From Clostridiaceae bacterium 14S0207 (GTDB taxonomy: Bacteria; Bacillota; Clostridia; Clostridiales; Clostridiaceae), in contig CP026600.1 in NCBI GenBank assembly GCA_003288255.1, positions 1,798,001-1,862,000 on the forward strand: a stretch of 64,000 nt of DNA, given 5' to 3'. Below the pieces are notes generated by a model, which was not told the origin of the DNA, made no database searches, and saw only the letters and a list, made by a program, of their open reading frames with translations. Position numbers and translations under genes: made by a program. Positions 16,920 through 25,506 of the stretch are shown here, piece after piece. How positions within the stretch are numbered: the first letter of the stretch is position 1; each line of letters starts with the position of its first letter.

Positions 16920-19376
16920 TTATGAATGTAAAGGTTTAAATTTTTTTAATCTTAGAGCATTTAACAAAACAGAAACCGAACTAAAACTCATTGCTGCAGC
17001 ACCTATCATAGGATTTAAAAGAGGACCTCCAAAAATATACAAAATTCCCATAGCTACAGGTATTCCTAAACTATTATATCCAAAAGCCCAAAATAAATTT
17101 TGTTTTATATTTCTTATAGTTCTTTTACTTAAATATATAGAATTTGCTACATCCATTAAATCATTTTTAATCAACACTATGTCTGCTGATTCTATGGCTA
17201 TATCAGTACCTGAACCAATAGCTATTCCTATATTAGCTCTGGCCAAGGCTGGTGCATCATTAATTCCATCTCCAACCATAGCAACATTTTTACCATTATA
17301 TTGAAGTTTTTTTATTTCTTCGGCTTTATTTTCTGGTAATACTTCTGATAATACTTTACTTATTCCAACTTCTTTTCCAATTGCATCTGCAGTATTTTTA
17401 TTATCACCTGTAATCATAATAATTTCTATTCCCATTTTTTCTAAAGTTTGTATAGCTTTCTTACTACTATTTTTTACTGGATCCTGTACTGCAATTATAC
17501 CCAGGGCTTTATTACCTCTAGCAACATACATAGGTGTTTTTCCTTGTTGTGCTAGATCTCTATATTCTAGTTCTAAATTTTCAATATTGATATTTTCCTT
17601 ATACATTAATTTTTTATTTCCTAGGAAAATATTGTCTCCTAAAATTTGTGCTTTTATTCCATGACCAGGTATTGCTTTAAAGTTTTCTATTTCTTTTAAA
17701 GTTAACTTGCACTCTTGAGATTTTTTTAGAATAGCCTCTCCCAAGGGATGTTCTGAAGCCCTTTCACAGCTTGCTGCTAAAATTAATAGTTCTTCTTCTG
17801 AAATTCCTTTTGTAATAATATCTGTTACTTTTGGTTTACCTTCTGTTATAGTTCCTGTTTTATCAAAAACAACTGTTTGTATTTTATGTGCATTTTCTAA
17901 TGCAACTCCACTTTTAATTAAAATTCCATTTTCCGCACCTTTACCTGTTCCAACCATTATTGCAGTTGGTGTTGCCAATCCTAAAGCACATGGACACGCA
18001 ATTACTAATACAGAAATAAATATAGTCAAAATAAAAGTTAAATCCTTACCTGCTATATACCAGCCTATGGCACCTATAGATGCTAAAAAAATTACAGTAG
18101 GTACAAAATATCCTGAAATAATATCAGCTAACTTAGCAATGGGTGCTTTGGAACCTTGAGCCTCTTCTACTAAATGTATTATTTGTGCCAATACGGTATC
18201 TTTTCCAACCTTAGTTGCTTTATATTTTATTCTTCCATTTTTATTAATACTTCCACCTATAACTAAATTATTTTCAGATTTTTCCACCGGAATACTCTCC
18301 CCAGTTAGCATTGATTCATCAACAGATGTACTACCTGAAATAATCATTCCATCTACAGGAAGTTTTTCTCCTGGTTTCACTACTATAATATCAGATACTT
18401 TAACTTCATCAACTGAAACTTGAATTTCTTTTCCATCCTTATCTATAATTGCTTTTTTAGGAGCAAGATTCATAAGTTTTTTTATAGCTTCTGAAGTTTT
18501 ACCCTTTGTAATAGATTCTAAATATTTTCCTAATGTAATTAAAGTAAGTATTGTAGCTGATGATTCAAAATAAAGATTAAATGCATACTGACTTTGACCA
18601 TTAAAAATTTTAAAAACAGAATACAAACTGTAAATAAAAGATGATAAAGTTCCAATAGATATTAAGGAATCCATATTAGGACTTCCTTTAAATAATAATC
18701 TAATTCCAACCTTAAAAAATTTTCTTCCTAAAATTAATACAGGTATGGTAAGCAATAATTGAACTATAGCAAAATTTTTAGGATTTATTATTGGATCTAT
18801 AAACTGAGGTAAATGCATATTAAACATTTCTAAAACCATATGTCCCATAGAAATTAACAGTAATGGTACTGTAAACATTAAAGACATTATAAATCTTTTC
18901 TTTAAACTTTTACTTTCATTTCTTTTACTGGCTTTTTCTATAGTATTATTAGAAAGTTCATCTCTTAATTGAAATCCACCCTTATTCACCTTTTCCTTTA
19001 TATAGGAAAGTTCAACCTTATCTGTATCATAAACTAAATTTAACTTTTCCGTAGCAAGATTTACACTTGCATTTTTTACTCCATTTATTTTATAACAAAT
19101 TTTTTCTATAGACTTAGCACAAGCCGCACAACTCATTCCTTGCACATTTAAAATTATATTTTTATAGTTATAAATTAATTTAAAACCACCTTTTTCTATG
19201 GCTTTTTCAAGTTTATTAAAATCTAATTCTTGTTCATTATACTCAATACTTAACTTTTCTGTAGCTAGGTTAACCCTTGCTTCCTTAATACCATCTTGTT
19301 TCTTACAGATTCGTTCTACTGCTTTAGCACAAGCTGCACAACTCATTCCCTCTATAGAGAAATTTTTTTCTTTCAT
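16920..19376 (-). CDS. copA: Copper-translocating P1B-type ATPase CopA
   Basis: An 818-residue copper exporter. There are two N-terminal heavy-metal-associated domains, each with GMSCAACAK (Cys13/Cys16 in the first; the second near residues 79-90). Eight expected membrane segments include the CPC ion-binding motif in VLVIACPCALGLATP. The phosphorylation motif is DKTGTITEGKP, the ATP-binding HP is in ASEHPLGEAI, and the hinge is MVGDGINDAPAL. It pumps Cu+ out of the cytosol. It lies 26 bp after csoR under the copper-responsive promoter described at 19692-19747. No obvious terminator was seen after the stop. Confidence 0.97.
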   Translation of the reverse strand: MKEKNFSIEGMSCAACAKAVERICKKQDGIKEARVNLATEKLSIEYNEQELDFNKLEKAIEKGGFKLIYNYKNIILNVQGMSCAACAKSIEKICYKINGVKNASVNLATEKLNLVYDTDKVELSYIKEKVNKGGFQLRDELSNNTIEKASKRNESKSLKKRFIMSLMFTVPLLLISMGHMVLEMFNMHLPQFIDPIINPKNFAIVQLLLTIPVLILGRKFFKVGIRLLFKGSPNMDSLISIGTLSSFIYSLYSVFKIFNGQSQYAFNLYFESSATILTLITLGKYLESITKGKTSEAIKKLMNLAPKKAIIDKDGKEIQVSVDEVKVSDIIVVKPGEKLPVDGMIISGSTSVDESMLTGESIPVEKSENNLVIGGSINKNGRIKYKATKVGKDTVLAQIIHLVEEAQGSKAPIAKLADIISGYFVPTVIFLASIGAIGWYIAGKDLTFILTIFISVLVIACPCALGLATPTAIMVGTGKGAENGILIKSGVALENAHKIQTVVFDKTGTITEGKPKVTDIITKGISEEELLILAASCERASEHPLGEAILKKSQECKLTLKEIENFKAIPGHGIKAQILGDNIFLGNKKLMYKENINIENLELEYRDLAQQGKTPMYVARGNKALGIIAVQDPVKNSSKKAIQTLEKMGIEIIMITGDNKNTADAIGKEVGISKVLSEVLPENKAEEIKKLQYNGKNVAMVGDGINDAPALARANIGIAIGSGTDIAIESADIVLIKNDLMDVANSIYLSKRTIRNIKQNLFWAFGYNSLGIPVAMGILYIFGGPLLNPMIGAAAMSFSSVSVLLNALRLKKFKPLHS

Positions 19377-19402
19377 TTTGACCTCCCCTTTATTTGTATA
19401 AA

Positions 19403-19678
19403 TTATTTATCAATTAACTTATTTATAACAGAGATTATTTCATCTACTTTTTCTTCCCCATTGTCATGCATAAAAGCTTCCTTAACACAATGATTTAAAT
19501 GCTGCTTTAAAATAAGTAAATTTGCTTTTTTTAATAAAGATTGTGCCGCTATTATTTGGTTACTAACATCTATACAATATCTACCTTCCTCAATCATCTT
19601 TATGATTCCTTCAATTTGTCCTTTTGAAGTTTTTAAACTTTGGATGGCTTTTTTCTTTTCCTCATTCATGTTACTCAT
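19403..19678 (-). CDS. csoR: Copper-sensing repressor CsoR
   Basis: A 91-residue all-helical CsoR/RcnR-family repressor. The Cu+ ligands of CsoR are in the right places: Cys35 (GRYCIDVSNQ), His60 and Cys64 (KQHLNHCVKEA), the C-H-C pattern that separates it from RcnR and FrmR. It should derepress its own operon with copA when Cu+ binds. The start ATG has GGGGAGG upstream, and part of that GC-rich tract is the putative operator. It is the first gene of csoR-copA. Confidence 0.95.
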   Translation of the reverse strand: MSNMNEEKKKAIQSLKTSKGQIEGIIKMIEEGRYCIDVSNQIIAAQSLLKKANLLILKQHLNHCVKEAFMHDNGEEKVDEIISVINKLIDK

Positions 19679-19691
19679 AATTATACCTCCC

Positions 19692-19747
19692 CACCCCTAG
19701 GGGGTGTCTTTCATTATTATTATATATTTATATTGTTTAGTTTTCAA
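19692..19747 (-). promoter_or_regulatory. csoR-copA promoter and CsoR operator
   Basis: On the minus strand TTGAAA (19742-19747) and TATAAT (19719-19724) are 17 bases apart. Just downstream, at the expected transcription start, lies the GC-rich dyad CACCCCCTAGGGGTG (19692-19706). It is the only such GC tract in this AT-rich neighbourhood and matches the known run-of-C/run-of-G style of CsoR operators. Confidence 0.8.
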
Positions 19748-19803
19748 TATATCTTTTATAGTATTTTGTGTTTTATATTTTAAATTACTTTTTATAAATA
19801 AAA

Positions 19804-19841
19804 CAAAGATTAAAAGAGATTTTTATCTCAATTAACCTTTG
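19804..19841 (-). terminator. Terminator after the TetM/TetP-like gene
   Basis: Arms CAAAGATTAAAAGAGAT and ATCTCAATTAACCTTTG around a TTTT loop, followed on the minus strand by a T-rich run. It starts 5 bp after the stop. Confidence 0.8.
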
Positions 19842-19845
19842 CTTA

Positions 19846-21771
19846 TTAGTATACTTTTTTCATCTTTCTATTTTCTCTAAATAATGATATAGAATTATAT
19901 ATTGATGTATCCTTATACACTTTATTATTTTCATCTTTTAATATTTCCTCACTATTATGACAATCAATATATCTTGAAAAACTTAAACTTATAGAAGCTT
20001 TTCCAGAAGTCATAGATGCTAGTTCAATAGGATAATTCATAGCATTTTGAATAGGTACTTCTCCATAAATCTTCACCTTATCCTCAGTAATTTTAGGTTC
20101 TTTAAATTCTCCTTTCATTTTTAAAATATCAGACATTATTTTTCCCATATATTCTAGTGGTGCTACTATATCAAACTTATATAACGGTTCTAATAGTTTA
20201 CAATTGTTTTCTTCTAAAGCTTTCTGCATAGCTCTTATAGTTGCTATTCTAAAGTCTCCTCCATGAGTATGTTCTAAATCATACTTTCCACCAATTAATT
20301 TAACCTCTATATCTGTAACTCTTTCTCCTAACACAATCCCGTGTTTTAAGGCTTCATTCATAGTTTTTTCTATAAGATTCTGAAATTGCAAAGGAAGTAT
20401 ATCTAAACTTACATTAGAAACATATGTGAATCCCTCTCCTAACTTTTTAGGAGAAATCTTTAATTCAACCTCAGCATAATGTTTTTTAGGTTCATAATGA
20501 CAAAATCCTTTACTTGACTCTGTAATTGTTTCTAAAAAATTCACTCTTGGAGTTTCTAATTTAATATTTAAACCAAATCTATTTAGAAATACTTCTTTTA
20601 TAATTTCCATATGAACAATACCCATTATATTAATAGTTGCCTCTTTGATTTCATTATTAATTTGTAAGTTTAAACTTGGATCTTCTTCATTTAATATCTT
20701 TAATGCTTTTAAAAGATCCATATATTTTTCATTATCTTGTAAAAATACTTTTGTTCTTAAACAACTTTCTATATTACTAAAATAATTTTTTTCTGTAGTT
20801 TTACCTATAATATCCCCCACCATAGATGTCTTAAGTCCACATATTGCTCCAATATCTCCACATTCTAATTTATCTGTAGTATAGCACTTTTCTCCTATAT
20901 ATTTTCTTATAGATGAGATTTTCTCTTCTTCCCCATTTATAAAAAATCCATCTCTTATTTTTACCTGTCCACTAAGAACCTTTACATATGTAAGTTTTCC
21001 AATTGAAGGATCATGCTTTACCTTATAAACTAACATTGTAGGTTTTTCTTCACTTTTACTTTCATAGAATGGAATATATTCTAAAATGGCATCTAATATA
21101 TTTTTAATTCCTTTTCCTTCTATAGCACTCCCTATAATTAAAGGAAATAACTTTCCCTCATGTGAAAGTTCAGTAATTGCATTTTTTAAAACATCATTTT
21201 CTGTATATTCATTATCTAGATACATTTCTAGTATTTTGTCATTTTTATCACTAAGTTTTTCTATAAGATCATTTCTTTCTTTATTATTAGAATTTAGATT
21301 TTCTAGAATAACAAAATCTGAAGTTAAAGAGCTTTCTATATTATTAAAAGTTTTATTTAAATCAACTCCAACTCTATCTATTTTATTTATAAAAATTAAT
21401 GTAGGTATGTTATAATTTCTAAGAGATGTCCATAATTTTTCCGTATATCCCTGTACTCCTTCTAGAGCAGAAATTATTAAAATTGCACCATCTATAGGCA
21501 AAATACTTCTTTGTGTTTCAGAAGAAAAATCTAGATGTCCGGGAGTATCAATTATATTAATAGTTGTATCTTTCCATCTTAAAGATACTTCTTCTGAAAA
21601 TACAGTAATACCTCTTCTCTTTTCTATTTCATTATAATCTGTAACTGTTTCCCCTTTATCTACACTGCCTAAATTTTTAATTTTACCAGATAAAAATAAC
21701 ATTTGTTCTGTTGTTGTTGTTTTACCTGCATCTACATGTGCAAAAATTCCTATATTCTTTGTATTTCCCAT
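19846..21771 (-). CDS. TetM/TetP-like ribosomal-protection GTPase (EF-G paralogue)
   Basis: A 641-residue translational GTPase. G1 is AHVDAGKTTTTEQ (about residues 11-23), G2 RRGITVFSEE, G3 IIDTPGHLDF and G4 FINKIDRVGVDL. EF-G-like domains II-V follow (KVLSGQVKIRDGFF; VGDIIGK; FEF-type MGKIMSDILKMKGEF). The length and G-domain resemble tetracycline-resistance ribosomal-protection proteins of the TetM/TetO and TetB(P) type, which eject tetracycline from the ribosome using GTP. No mobile element or resistance leader is next to it, so it may be a chromosomal homologue with weak or no resistance activity. Substrate and phenotype are uncertain. Confidence 0.8.
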   Translation of the reverse strand: MGNTKNIGIFAHVDAGKTTTTEQMLFLSGKIKNLGSVDKGETVTDYNEIEKRRGITVFSEEVSLRWKDTTINIIDTPGHLDFSSETQRSILPIDGAILIISALEGVQGYTEKLWTSLRNYNIPTLIFINKIDRVGVDLNKTFNNIESSLTSDFVILENLNSNNKERNDLIEKLSDKNDKILEMYLDNEYTENDVLKNAITELSHEGKLFPLIIGSAIEGKGIKNILDAILEYIPFYESKSEEKPTMLVYKVKHDPSIGKLTYVKVLSGQVKIRDGFFINGEEEKISSIRKYIGEKCYTTDKLECGDIGAICGLKTSMVGDIIGKTTEKNYFSNIESCLRTKVFLQDNEKYMDLLKALKILNEEDPSLNLQINNEIKEATINIMGIVHMEIIKEVFLNRFGLNIKLETPRVNFLETITESSKGFCHYEPKKHYAEVELKISPKKLGEGFTYVSNVSLDILPLQFQNLIEKTMNEALKHGIVLGERVTDIEVKLIGGKYDLEHTHGGDFRIATIRAMQKALEENNCKLLEPLYKFDIVAPLEYMGKIMSDILKMKGEFKEPKITEDKVKIYGEVPIQNAMNYPIELASMTSGKASISLSFSRYIDCHNSEEILKDENNKVYKDTSIYNSISLFRENRKMKKVY

Positions 21772-21842
21772 ACTCCAGATTCTCCTTATAATTATTTAAA
21801 TAAACTTTTATATTCATATAATATCATATTTACTTATAAAAA

Positions 21843-21879
21843 ATTAAAACTCCCTTAAACTTTAAAAGAGAGTTTTAAT
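21843..21879 (-). terminator. Terminator after the ECF S-component gene
   Basis: Arms ATTAAAACTC...TTAAA and TTTAA..GAGTTTTAAT with one mismatch, followed by A/T-rich sequence with a T run on the minus strand. It lies 35 bp beyond the stop. Confidence 0.75.
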
Positions 21880-21913
21880 AAATTAATATTGAATTATATA
21901 TAATAAGTATTTT

Positions 21914-22456
21914 TTAATTTTCGTCGTGAATTTTTACTCCACTTTTGTTAACAACAGGTTTTAATATTAAAGAGACTGGAATTGTAACCGCAACCCCTAT
22001 ACCTGTAGTTACACTGGAAGCTATCATCTTTAATAAAGCTGGATGGAATCCATAAAAAACTAGCCAGTTAAATATAAAATAACCAAGTAATGATATTAAT
22101 CCTCCCACTATAAAAGCAACTATGTTCTGAACTTTTGAATTTCCTTTTGCTCCATTAAGAAAACAAATTTTTCCTACCATATATCCTGTTAATCCTTTTA
22201 TTATAAGTGTTGGTATTGTCCATGCAACATGCTTAGGACTCATTAAATCAAATAAAGCACATCCTATTCCTGCAGAAATTCCAGCATCTGGACCTATAAA
22301 AATAGCTGCTAAAAAAATAGCCGTAGTCCCTAGATGAATCATTGTATCATTTCCTCCACCTAGTGGTAATTCTATTTTTAATTGAGTTCCCACAAAACAT
22401 ATAGCAGTAAAGAGTGCTGTAACTACAATTCTTCTAGTTGATATTTTTCTTTTCAA
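21914..22456 (-). CDS. ECF transporter substrate-binding (S) component
   Basis: A 180-residue protein with about five or six membrane helices, a typical S component of an energy-coupling-factor importer. The N-terminal RRIVVTALFTAICFVGTQL carries the small-residue helix 1 that docks on EcfT. IHLGTTAIFLAAIFIGPDAG and SAGIGCALFDLMSPKH recall the riboflavin-type/DUF1393 S-component family. The vitamin imported is not evident. The start is TTG (22454-22456) with AGGGGG eight bases upstream. That ribosome binding site is inside a long inverted repeat (22466-22522), which suggests translational control. It could be co-transcribed with the selenium cluster upstream (110-bp gap). Confidence 0.85.
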   Translation of the reverse strand: MKRKISTRRIVVTALFTAICFVGTQLKIELPLGGGNDTMIHLGTTAIFLAAIFIGPDAGISAGIGCALFDLMSPKHVAWTIPTLIIKGLTGYMVGKICFLNGAKGNSKVQNIVAFIVGGLISLLGYFIFNWLVFYGFHPALLKMIASSVTTGIGVAVTIPVSLILKPVVNKSGVKIHDEN

Positions 22457-22465
22457 GATAAAAAC

Positions 22466-22522
22466 CCCCTATAAATATTTCTTAGATAATTTTATTCCCA
22501 AGAAACATTATAGAGGGTTATT
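22466..22522 (-). promoter_or_regulatory. Inverted repeat masking the ribosome binding site of the ECF S component
   Basis: On the minus strand AACCCTCTATAA (about 22511-22522) is complementary to TTATAGGGGGTT (about 22466-22477) except for one G-U pair. A second nested stem (TTTCTT/AAGAAA) lies between. The 3' arm contains the AGGGGG ribosome binding site of the gene starting at 22456. A smaller hairpin (ATTTG/CAAAT) precedes it. It matches no riboswitch class that I recognise. Confidence 0.55.
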
Positions 22523-22566
22523 TGTTTAGGTCAAATGTATGGATACACTATCATATACAATTAATA

Positions 22567-22800
22567 CTATTCATCATCATATAATAAATTATACTGTTCA
22601 TCTTTTATTTCATATATTTTTTCAATATCAGAGGTTATATACTTTTCATAGTTATCCACCGAGAATCTTGCCCCTATACCACAATTAGAACTTAATTTTC
22701 TAGGAACAGGCATAAGTTCACATTGAATATCGTGACTACTTAAAACCCTTTTATACTTCATAGCCCCTGAGTGTGTAAAAAATAAAGCTATATATTCCAT
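22567..22800 (-). CDS. DUF3343 protein (selenium-metabolism associated)
   Basis: A 77-residue soluble protein. The family signature is ALFFTHSGAMKYKRVLSSH, then MPVPRKLSSNCGIGARFSV with the invariant Cys in SSxCG. DUF3343 proteins are small partners found with YedE, YedF/TusA-like proteins and cysteine desulfurases in selenium-using anaerobes. The Cys may accept sulfur or selenium, but this is inferred. It starts 9 bp after the TusA-like gene ends and is the last gene of that tight cluster. Confidence 0.88.
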   Translation of the reverse strand: MEYIALFFTHSGAMKYKRVLSSHDIQCELMPVPRKLSSNCGIGARFSVDNYEKYITSDIEKIYEIKDEQYNLLYDDE

Positions 22801-22809
22801 AACTTCTCC

Positions 22810-23013
22810 TTATTTTCTCCCTTGAAGAATAAATCCTTCTTCATCTTCTTTTATAATAACTTTATATCCTGAATTAGTTAAAAATCTGCTTACATTTTCT
22901 TTTGGAGCACCTTCATCAACTAAAACAGTTATATCTTTAGGATTTTGTTCTATAGCTTTTTTTGTTAAAATAACTGGTTGAGGACAAGATAATCCTCTTG
23001 CATTAATTTCCAT
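22810..23013 (-). CDS. TusA/SirA-like sulfur (selenium) carrier protein
   Basis: A 67-residue single-domain TusA fold. The N-terminal MEINARGLSCPQPVILTKKA carries the CPxP motif with the acceptor Cys at residue 10. The C-terminal part has the SRFLTNSGYKVIIKEDEEGF beta strands. TusA-like carriers take persulfide or perselenide from desulfurases. In many clostridia the corresponding YedF protein is about 200 residues, with this domain fused to a second one; here only the TusA part is present. It overlaps the end of yedE by 11 bp and is followed by the DUF3343 gene after 9 bp. Confidence 0.9.
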   Translation of the reverse strand: MEINARGLSCPQPVILTKKAIEQNPKDITVLVDEGAPKENVSRFLTNSGYKVIIKEDEEGFILQGRK

Positions 23014-24094
23014 TTACTTTCACCTCATCCTTACTTTTAATTTGTGTTGTAATTGTTTCAAAATTAAAGTATGAAATTAGTCCTAAAACTATAATACAAA
23101 TTATAACTGCCACTTTTCCATTAGGTGTTGGTCCTTTTGGACTTGAAGCTAAAGCAAAGTTATGGCAGAATGCTGCACCAATAAGCATTCCTAATACAGT
23201 TATAACTGAATCTATATTTCCTTCACCACCTAAAATTAATTGTCTAAATGGACAGCCACCAAGTAATACGCTTCCCCATCCTACAACAACCATTCCTAAA
23301 AAGTTCCATAGAAAATCATTGTGAGCTATAGGTTGTCCTGTAAAACCTACATGTACATTTTTAAATATTAAATTACCTATAAATGAAAATACTAAAATTC
23401 CTATAAATCCACTAACTAAGTAACTATCTTTAAATAAGATTAAATCTCTAATACCACCAACCATACAAAGTCTTGTTTTTTGAGCTAATATACCTGAAAT
23501 AAGTCCAACTGACAATGCAATCCAAATTGAAGCATGAGCAGCTCCTGGTCCTTTCTTACTAAAAAATATAATAGCTGGTGCTGAAATAAGTAATACTAAA
23601 AGTGCTACATTAATTATTGGAAATATAAGTCCTTCTGACTTATTTAATTTATAGCTTCTTTTTAATGAGAAACCTTTATTTAAGCAAACTATACCTATAC
23701 CTATACCTACAATAAATCCAACTAATCCTGTAATCGCATTTAAATCTCCACCTGCAAGTCTTAAAACCATTCTCATAGGACATCCTAAAAACATTAATGC
23801 ACCAATCATAACCATAAATCCTAAAACAAATCTAGTAAATGGAGAAGATCCTCCCTTTGTTTTGAATTCTTTGTTAGCAATGGCCATAATAAATGCTCCT
23901 AAAACTAGTCCAATAACTTCTGGTCTTATGTATTGAACAACTGGTGCTCTATGAAGTCCAACTGCTCCTGCTATATCTCTAATGAAACAAGCTATACAAA
24001 GTCCCATATTACCTGGATTACCCATTTTAACAAGTACAGCAGATAAAATACCAATAATTGCGCCTGCTATTAAAATCCCTTTTTTATTTTTCAT
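23003..24094 (-). CDS. yedE: YedE-type selenium/sulfur membrane transporter
   Basis: A 363-residue polytopic protein of the YeeE/YedE family. The two pseudo-repeats carry Cys motifs: MFLGCPMRMVLRLAGGD in the first half and LLGGCPFRQLILGGEGN in the second. Additional Cys occur in IACFIRDIAGAVGL and RLCMVGGIRD. The family imports thiosulfate or related sulfur species, and the YedE/FdhT branch is tied to selenium metabolism. The start is the ATG at 24092-24094 behind AGGAGG; an upstream in-frame start lacks a site. A -10/-35 pair TATAAT/TTAACA with 17-base spacing is seen upstream. Confidence 0.92.
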   Translation of the reverse strand: MKNKKGILIAGAIIGILSAVLVKMGNPGNMGLCIACFIRDIAGAVGLHRAPVVQYIRPEVIGLVLGAFIMAIANKEFKTKGGSSPFTRFVLGFMVMIGALMFLGCPMRMVLRLAGGDLNAITGLVGFIVGIGIGIVCLNKGFSLKRSYKLNKSEGLIFPIINVALLVLLISAPAIIFFSKKGPGAAHASIWIALSVGLISGILAQKTRLCMVGGIRDLILFKDSYLVSGFIGILVFSFIGNLIFKNVHVGFTGQPIAHNDFLWNFLGMVVVGWGSVLLGGCPFRQLILGGEGNIDSVITVLGMLIGAAFCHNFALASSPKGPTPNGKVAVIICIIVLGLISYFNFETITTQIKSKDEVKVNGN

Positions 24095-24128
24095 AATATT
24101 CCTCCTAATGCCATTTTTCACACATAAT

Positions 24129-24231
24129 TATATCAATATGTTACAATTATGTTAAATTGTTATTTTCAATAGATATTTTTTTTCTATAGTTATTGTAAAT
24201 ACAACAACTTAAAACACTTATAGTGTTTTAA
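24129..24231. promoter_or_regulatory. Divergent promoter region of the selenium cluster with a perfect dyad
   Basis: Arms TTAAAACACT (24209-24218) and AGTGTTTTAA (24222-24231) form a perfect 10-bp inverted repeat around TAT. It lies 45 bp upstream of the desulfurase start and about 115 bp upstream of yedE. For yedE, TTAACA and TATAAT (24129-24134) are 17 bases apart on the minus strand. The dyad looks like an operator for a dimeric repressor. Confidence 0.55.
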
Positions 24232-24275
24232 TATGTAATAAGAAAGTGAATTTTGTCATTATGGAGGATATATAT

Positions 24276-25424
24276 ATGCAAAAAATTTATTTAGATAATG
24301 GTGCAACCTCTTTTCCTAAAGCACCTACTGTTGGAAAATCTATTTATGATTATATAGAAAATTGCGGATGTTCTGTTAATAGAAGCACTTATAATGAAGC
24401 TTTTCATGTAGAAGATACGGTATTTGAAACTAGGGAATTACTTTGTGATCTTTTTAATTTTTCTAATCCTGAAAATGTAGTTTTTACAAAAAATATTACA
24501 GAAAGTTTAAATACTATTCTAAAGGGTTTTCTAACCTCTGGTGATCATGTAATAGTCTCTTCTATGGAACATAATGCTATTATGAGACCTTTAACAAATT
24601 TACAGGGTTCTGGCATAGAATTTTCTAAAGTATCATGTTCAAATAAGGGTGATTTAAATCCAATTAATATAGAACAACATATAAAATCCAATACTAAAGC
24701 TATTATTATGACACATTGCTCAAATGTATGTGGAACTATTTTACCTATTAAAGAAATAGGTGAAATATGCAAAAAACATAATCTATTTTTCATAGTAGAT
24801 TCTGCTCAAAGTGCAGGAGTATTAAATATAGATATGATGAATTTCAATATAGATTGTCTCTGTTTTACAGGACACAAATCTTTATTAGGTCCTCAAGGCA
24901 TTGGTGGCTTTTTAATAAAAGATAAATTTAATGCTTTAGTATCTCCATTAATAGAAGGTGGAACTGGAAGTTTATCTGAAAAAGAAAATCAGCCAAATTA
25001 TATGCCTGATAAATTTGAAGGTGGAACTCCTAATACATTAGGCATAATTGGATTAAATTCTGCACTTAAATATATAAAAAATATAGGTATAGAAAACATT
25101 CACAAAAAAGAAATGCAACTTACAAATATATTCTTAAAGGAATTAAAACAATTTAAAGACCTTAGAATTATAGGTCATGATGATTGCACTAGCAGAAGTT
25201 CTACTATATCTATTGAACTTCCTAATATGGATATGGGGGAATTTTCTTATAAACTTAGTAAAGAATTTAATATCAGCACTAGATGTGGATTACATTGTGC
25301 TCCTTCTGCACATAAAACCTTAGGAACATTGCCAAATGGTACTATAAGGTTTAGCATAGGATATTTCAATACTGAAGATCATATAAACTATACTTTAGAT
25401 GCATTAAGAAAACTATTAACCTAA
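24276..25424 (+). CDS. Cysteine desulfurase-like PLP enzyme (class V aminotransferase family)
   Basis: About 382 residues. The start is the ATG at 24276, seven bases after GGAGGA; longer frames begin upstream of the ribosome binding site. N-terminal [14 protein letters not shown] is typical. The PLP lysine is in [16 protein letters not shown], and the sulfur-transfer Cys is in [16 protein letters not shown], the R-x-G-x-x-C-A form of the SufS/CsdA-like group. It removes sulfur or selenium from (seleno)cysteine. It is divergent from yedE-TusA-DUF3343, and the four together suggest mobilisation of selenium or sulfur for selenoprotein or tRNA modification. The exact substrate is not proven. Confidence 0.9.
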   Translation: MQKIYLDNGATSFPKAPTVGKSIYDYIENCGCSVNRSTYNEAFHVEDTVFETRELLCDLFNFSNPENVVFTKNITESLNTILKGFLTSGDHVIVSSMEHNAIMRPLTNLQGSGIEFSKVSCSNKGDLNPINIEQHIKSNTKAIIMTHCSNVCGTILPIKEIGEICKKHNLFFIVDSAQSAGVLNIDMMNFNIDCLCFTGHKSLLGPQGIGGFLIKDKFNALVSPLIEGGTGSLSEKENQPNYMPDKFEGGTPNTLGIIGLNSALKYIKNIGIENIHKKEMQLTNIFLKELKQFKDLRIIGHDDCTSRSSTISIELPNMDMGEFSYKLSKEFNISTRCGLHCAPSAHKTLGTLPNGTIRFSIGYFNTEDHINYTLDALRKLLT

Positions 25425-25452
25425 TAGACTATAATTCTAATAGTTTAATTAC

Positions 25453-25499
25453 AAAAGCACTATAAAAATTTTCATACTAGAAACTTTTTATAGTGCTTT
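25453..25499. terminator. Bidirectional terminator between the desulfurase and YhgE genes
   Basis: Arms AAAGCACTATAAAAA and TTTTTATAGTGCTTT flank a 16-base loop between two convergent genes. Confidence 0.88.
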
Positions 25500-25506
25500 A
25501 ACTTTA

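Noticed and set aside
22500-22530. preQ1 riboswitch suggested by CCCTCTATAA in the ECF leader
   Set aside because: The matching 5' stem and the A-rich tail of class I preQ1 RNA are absent; the segment pairs instead with the ribosome binding site region downstream.
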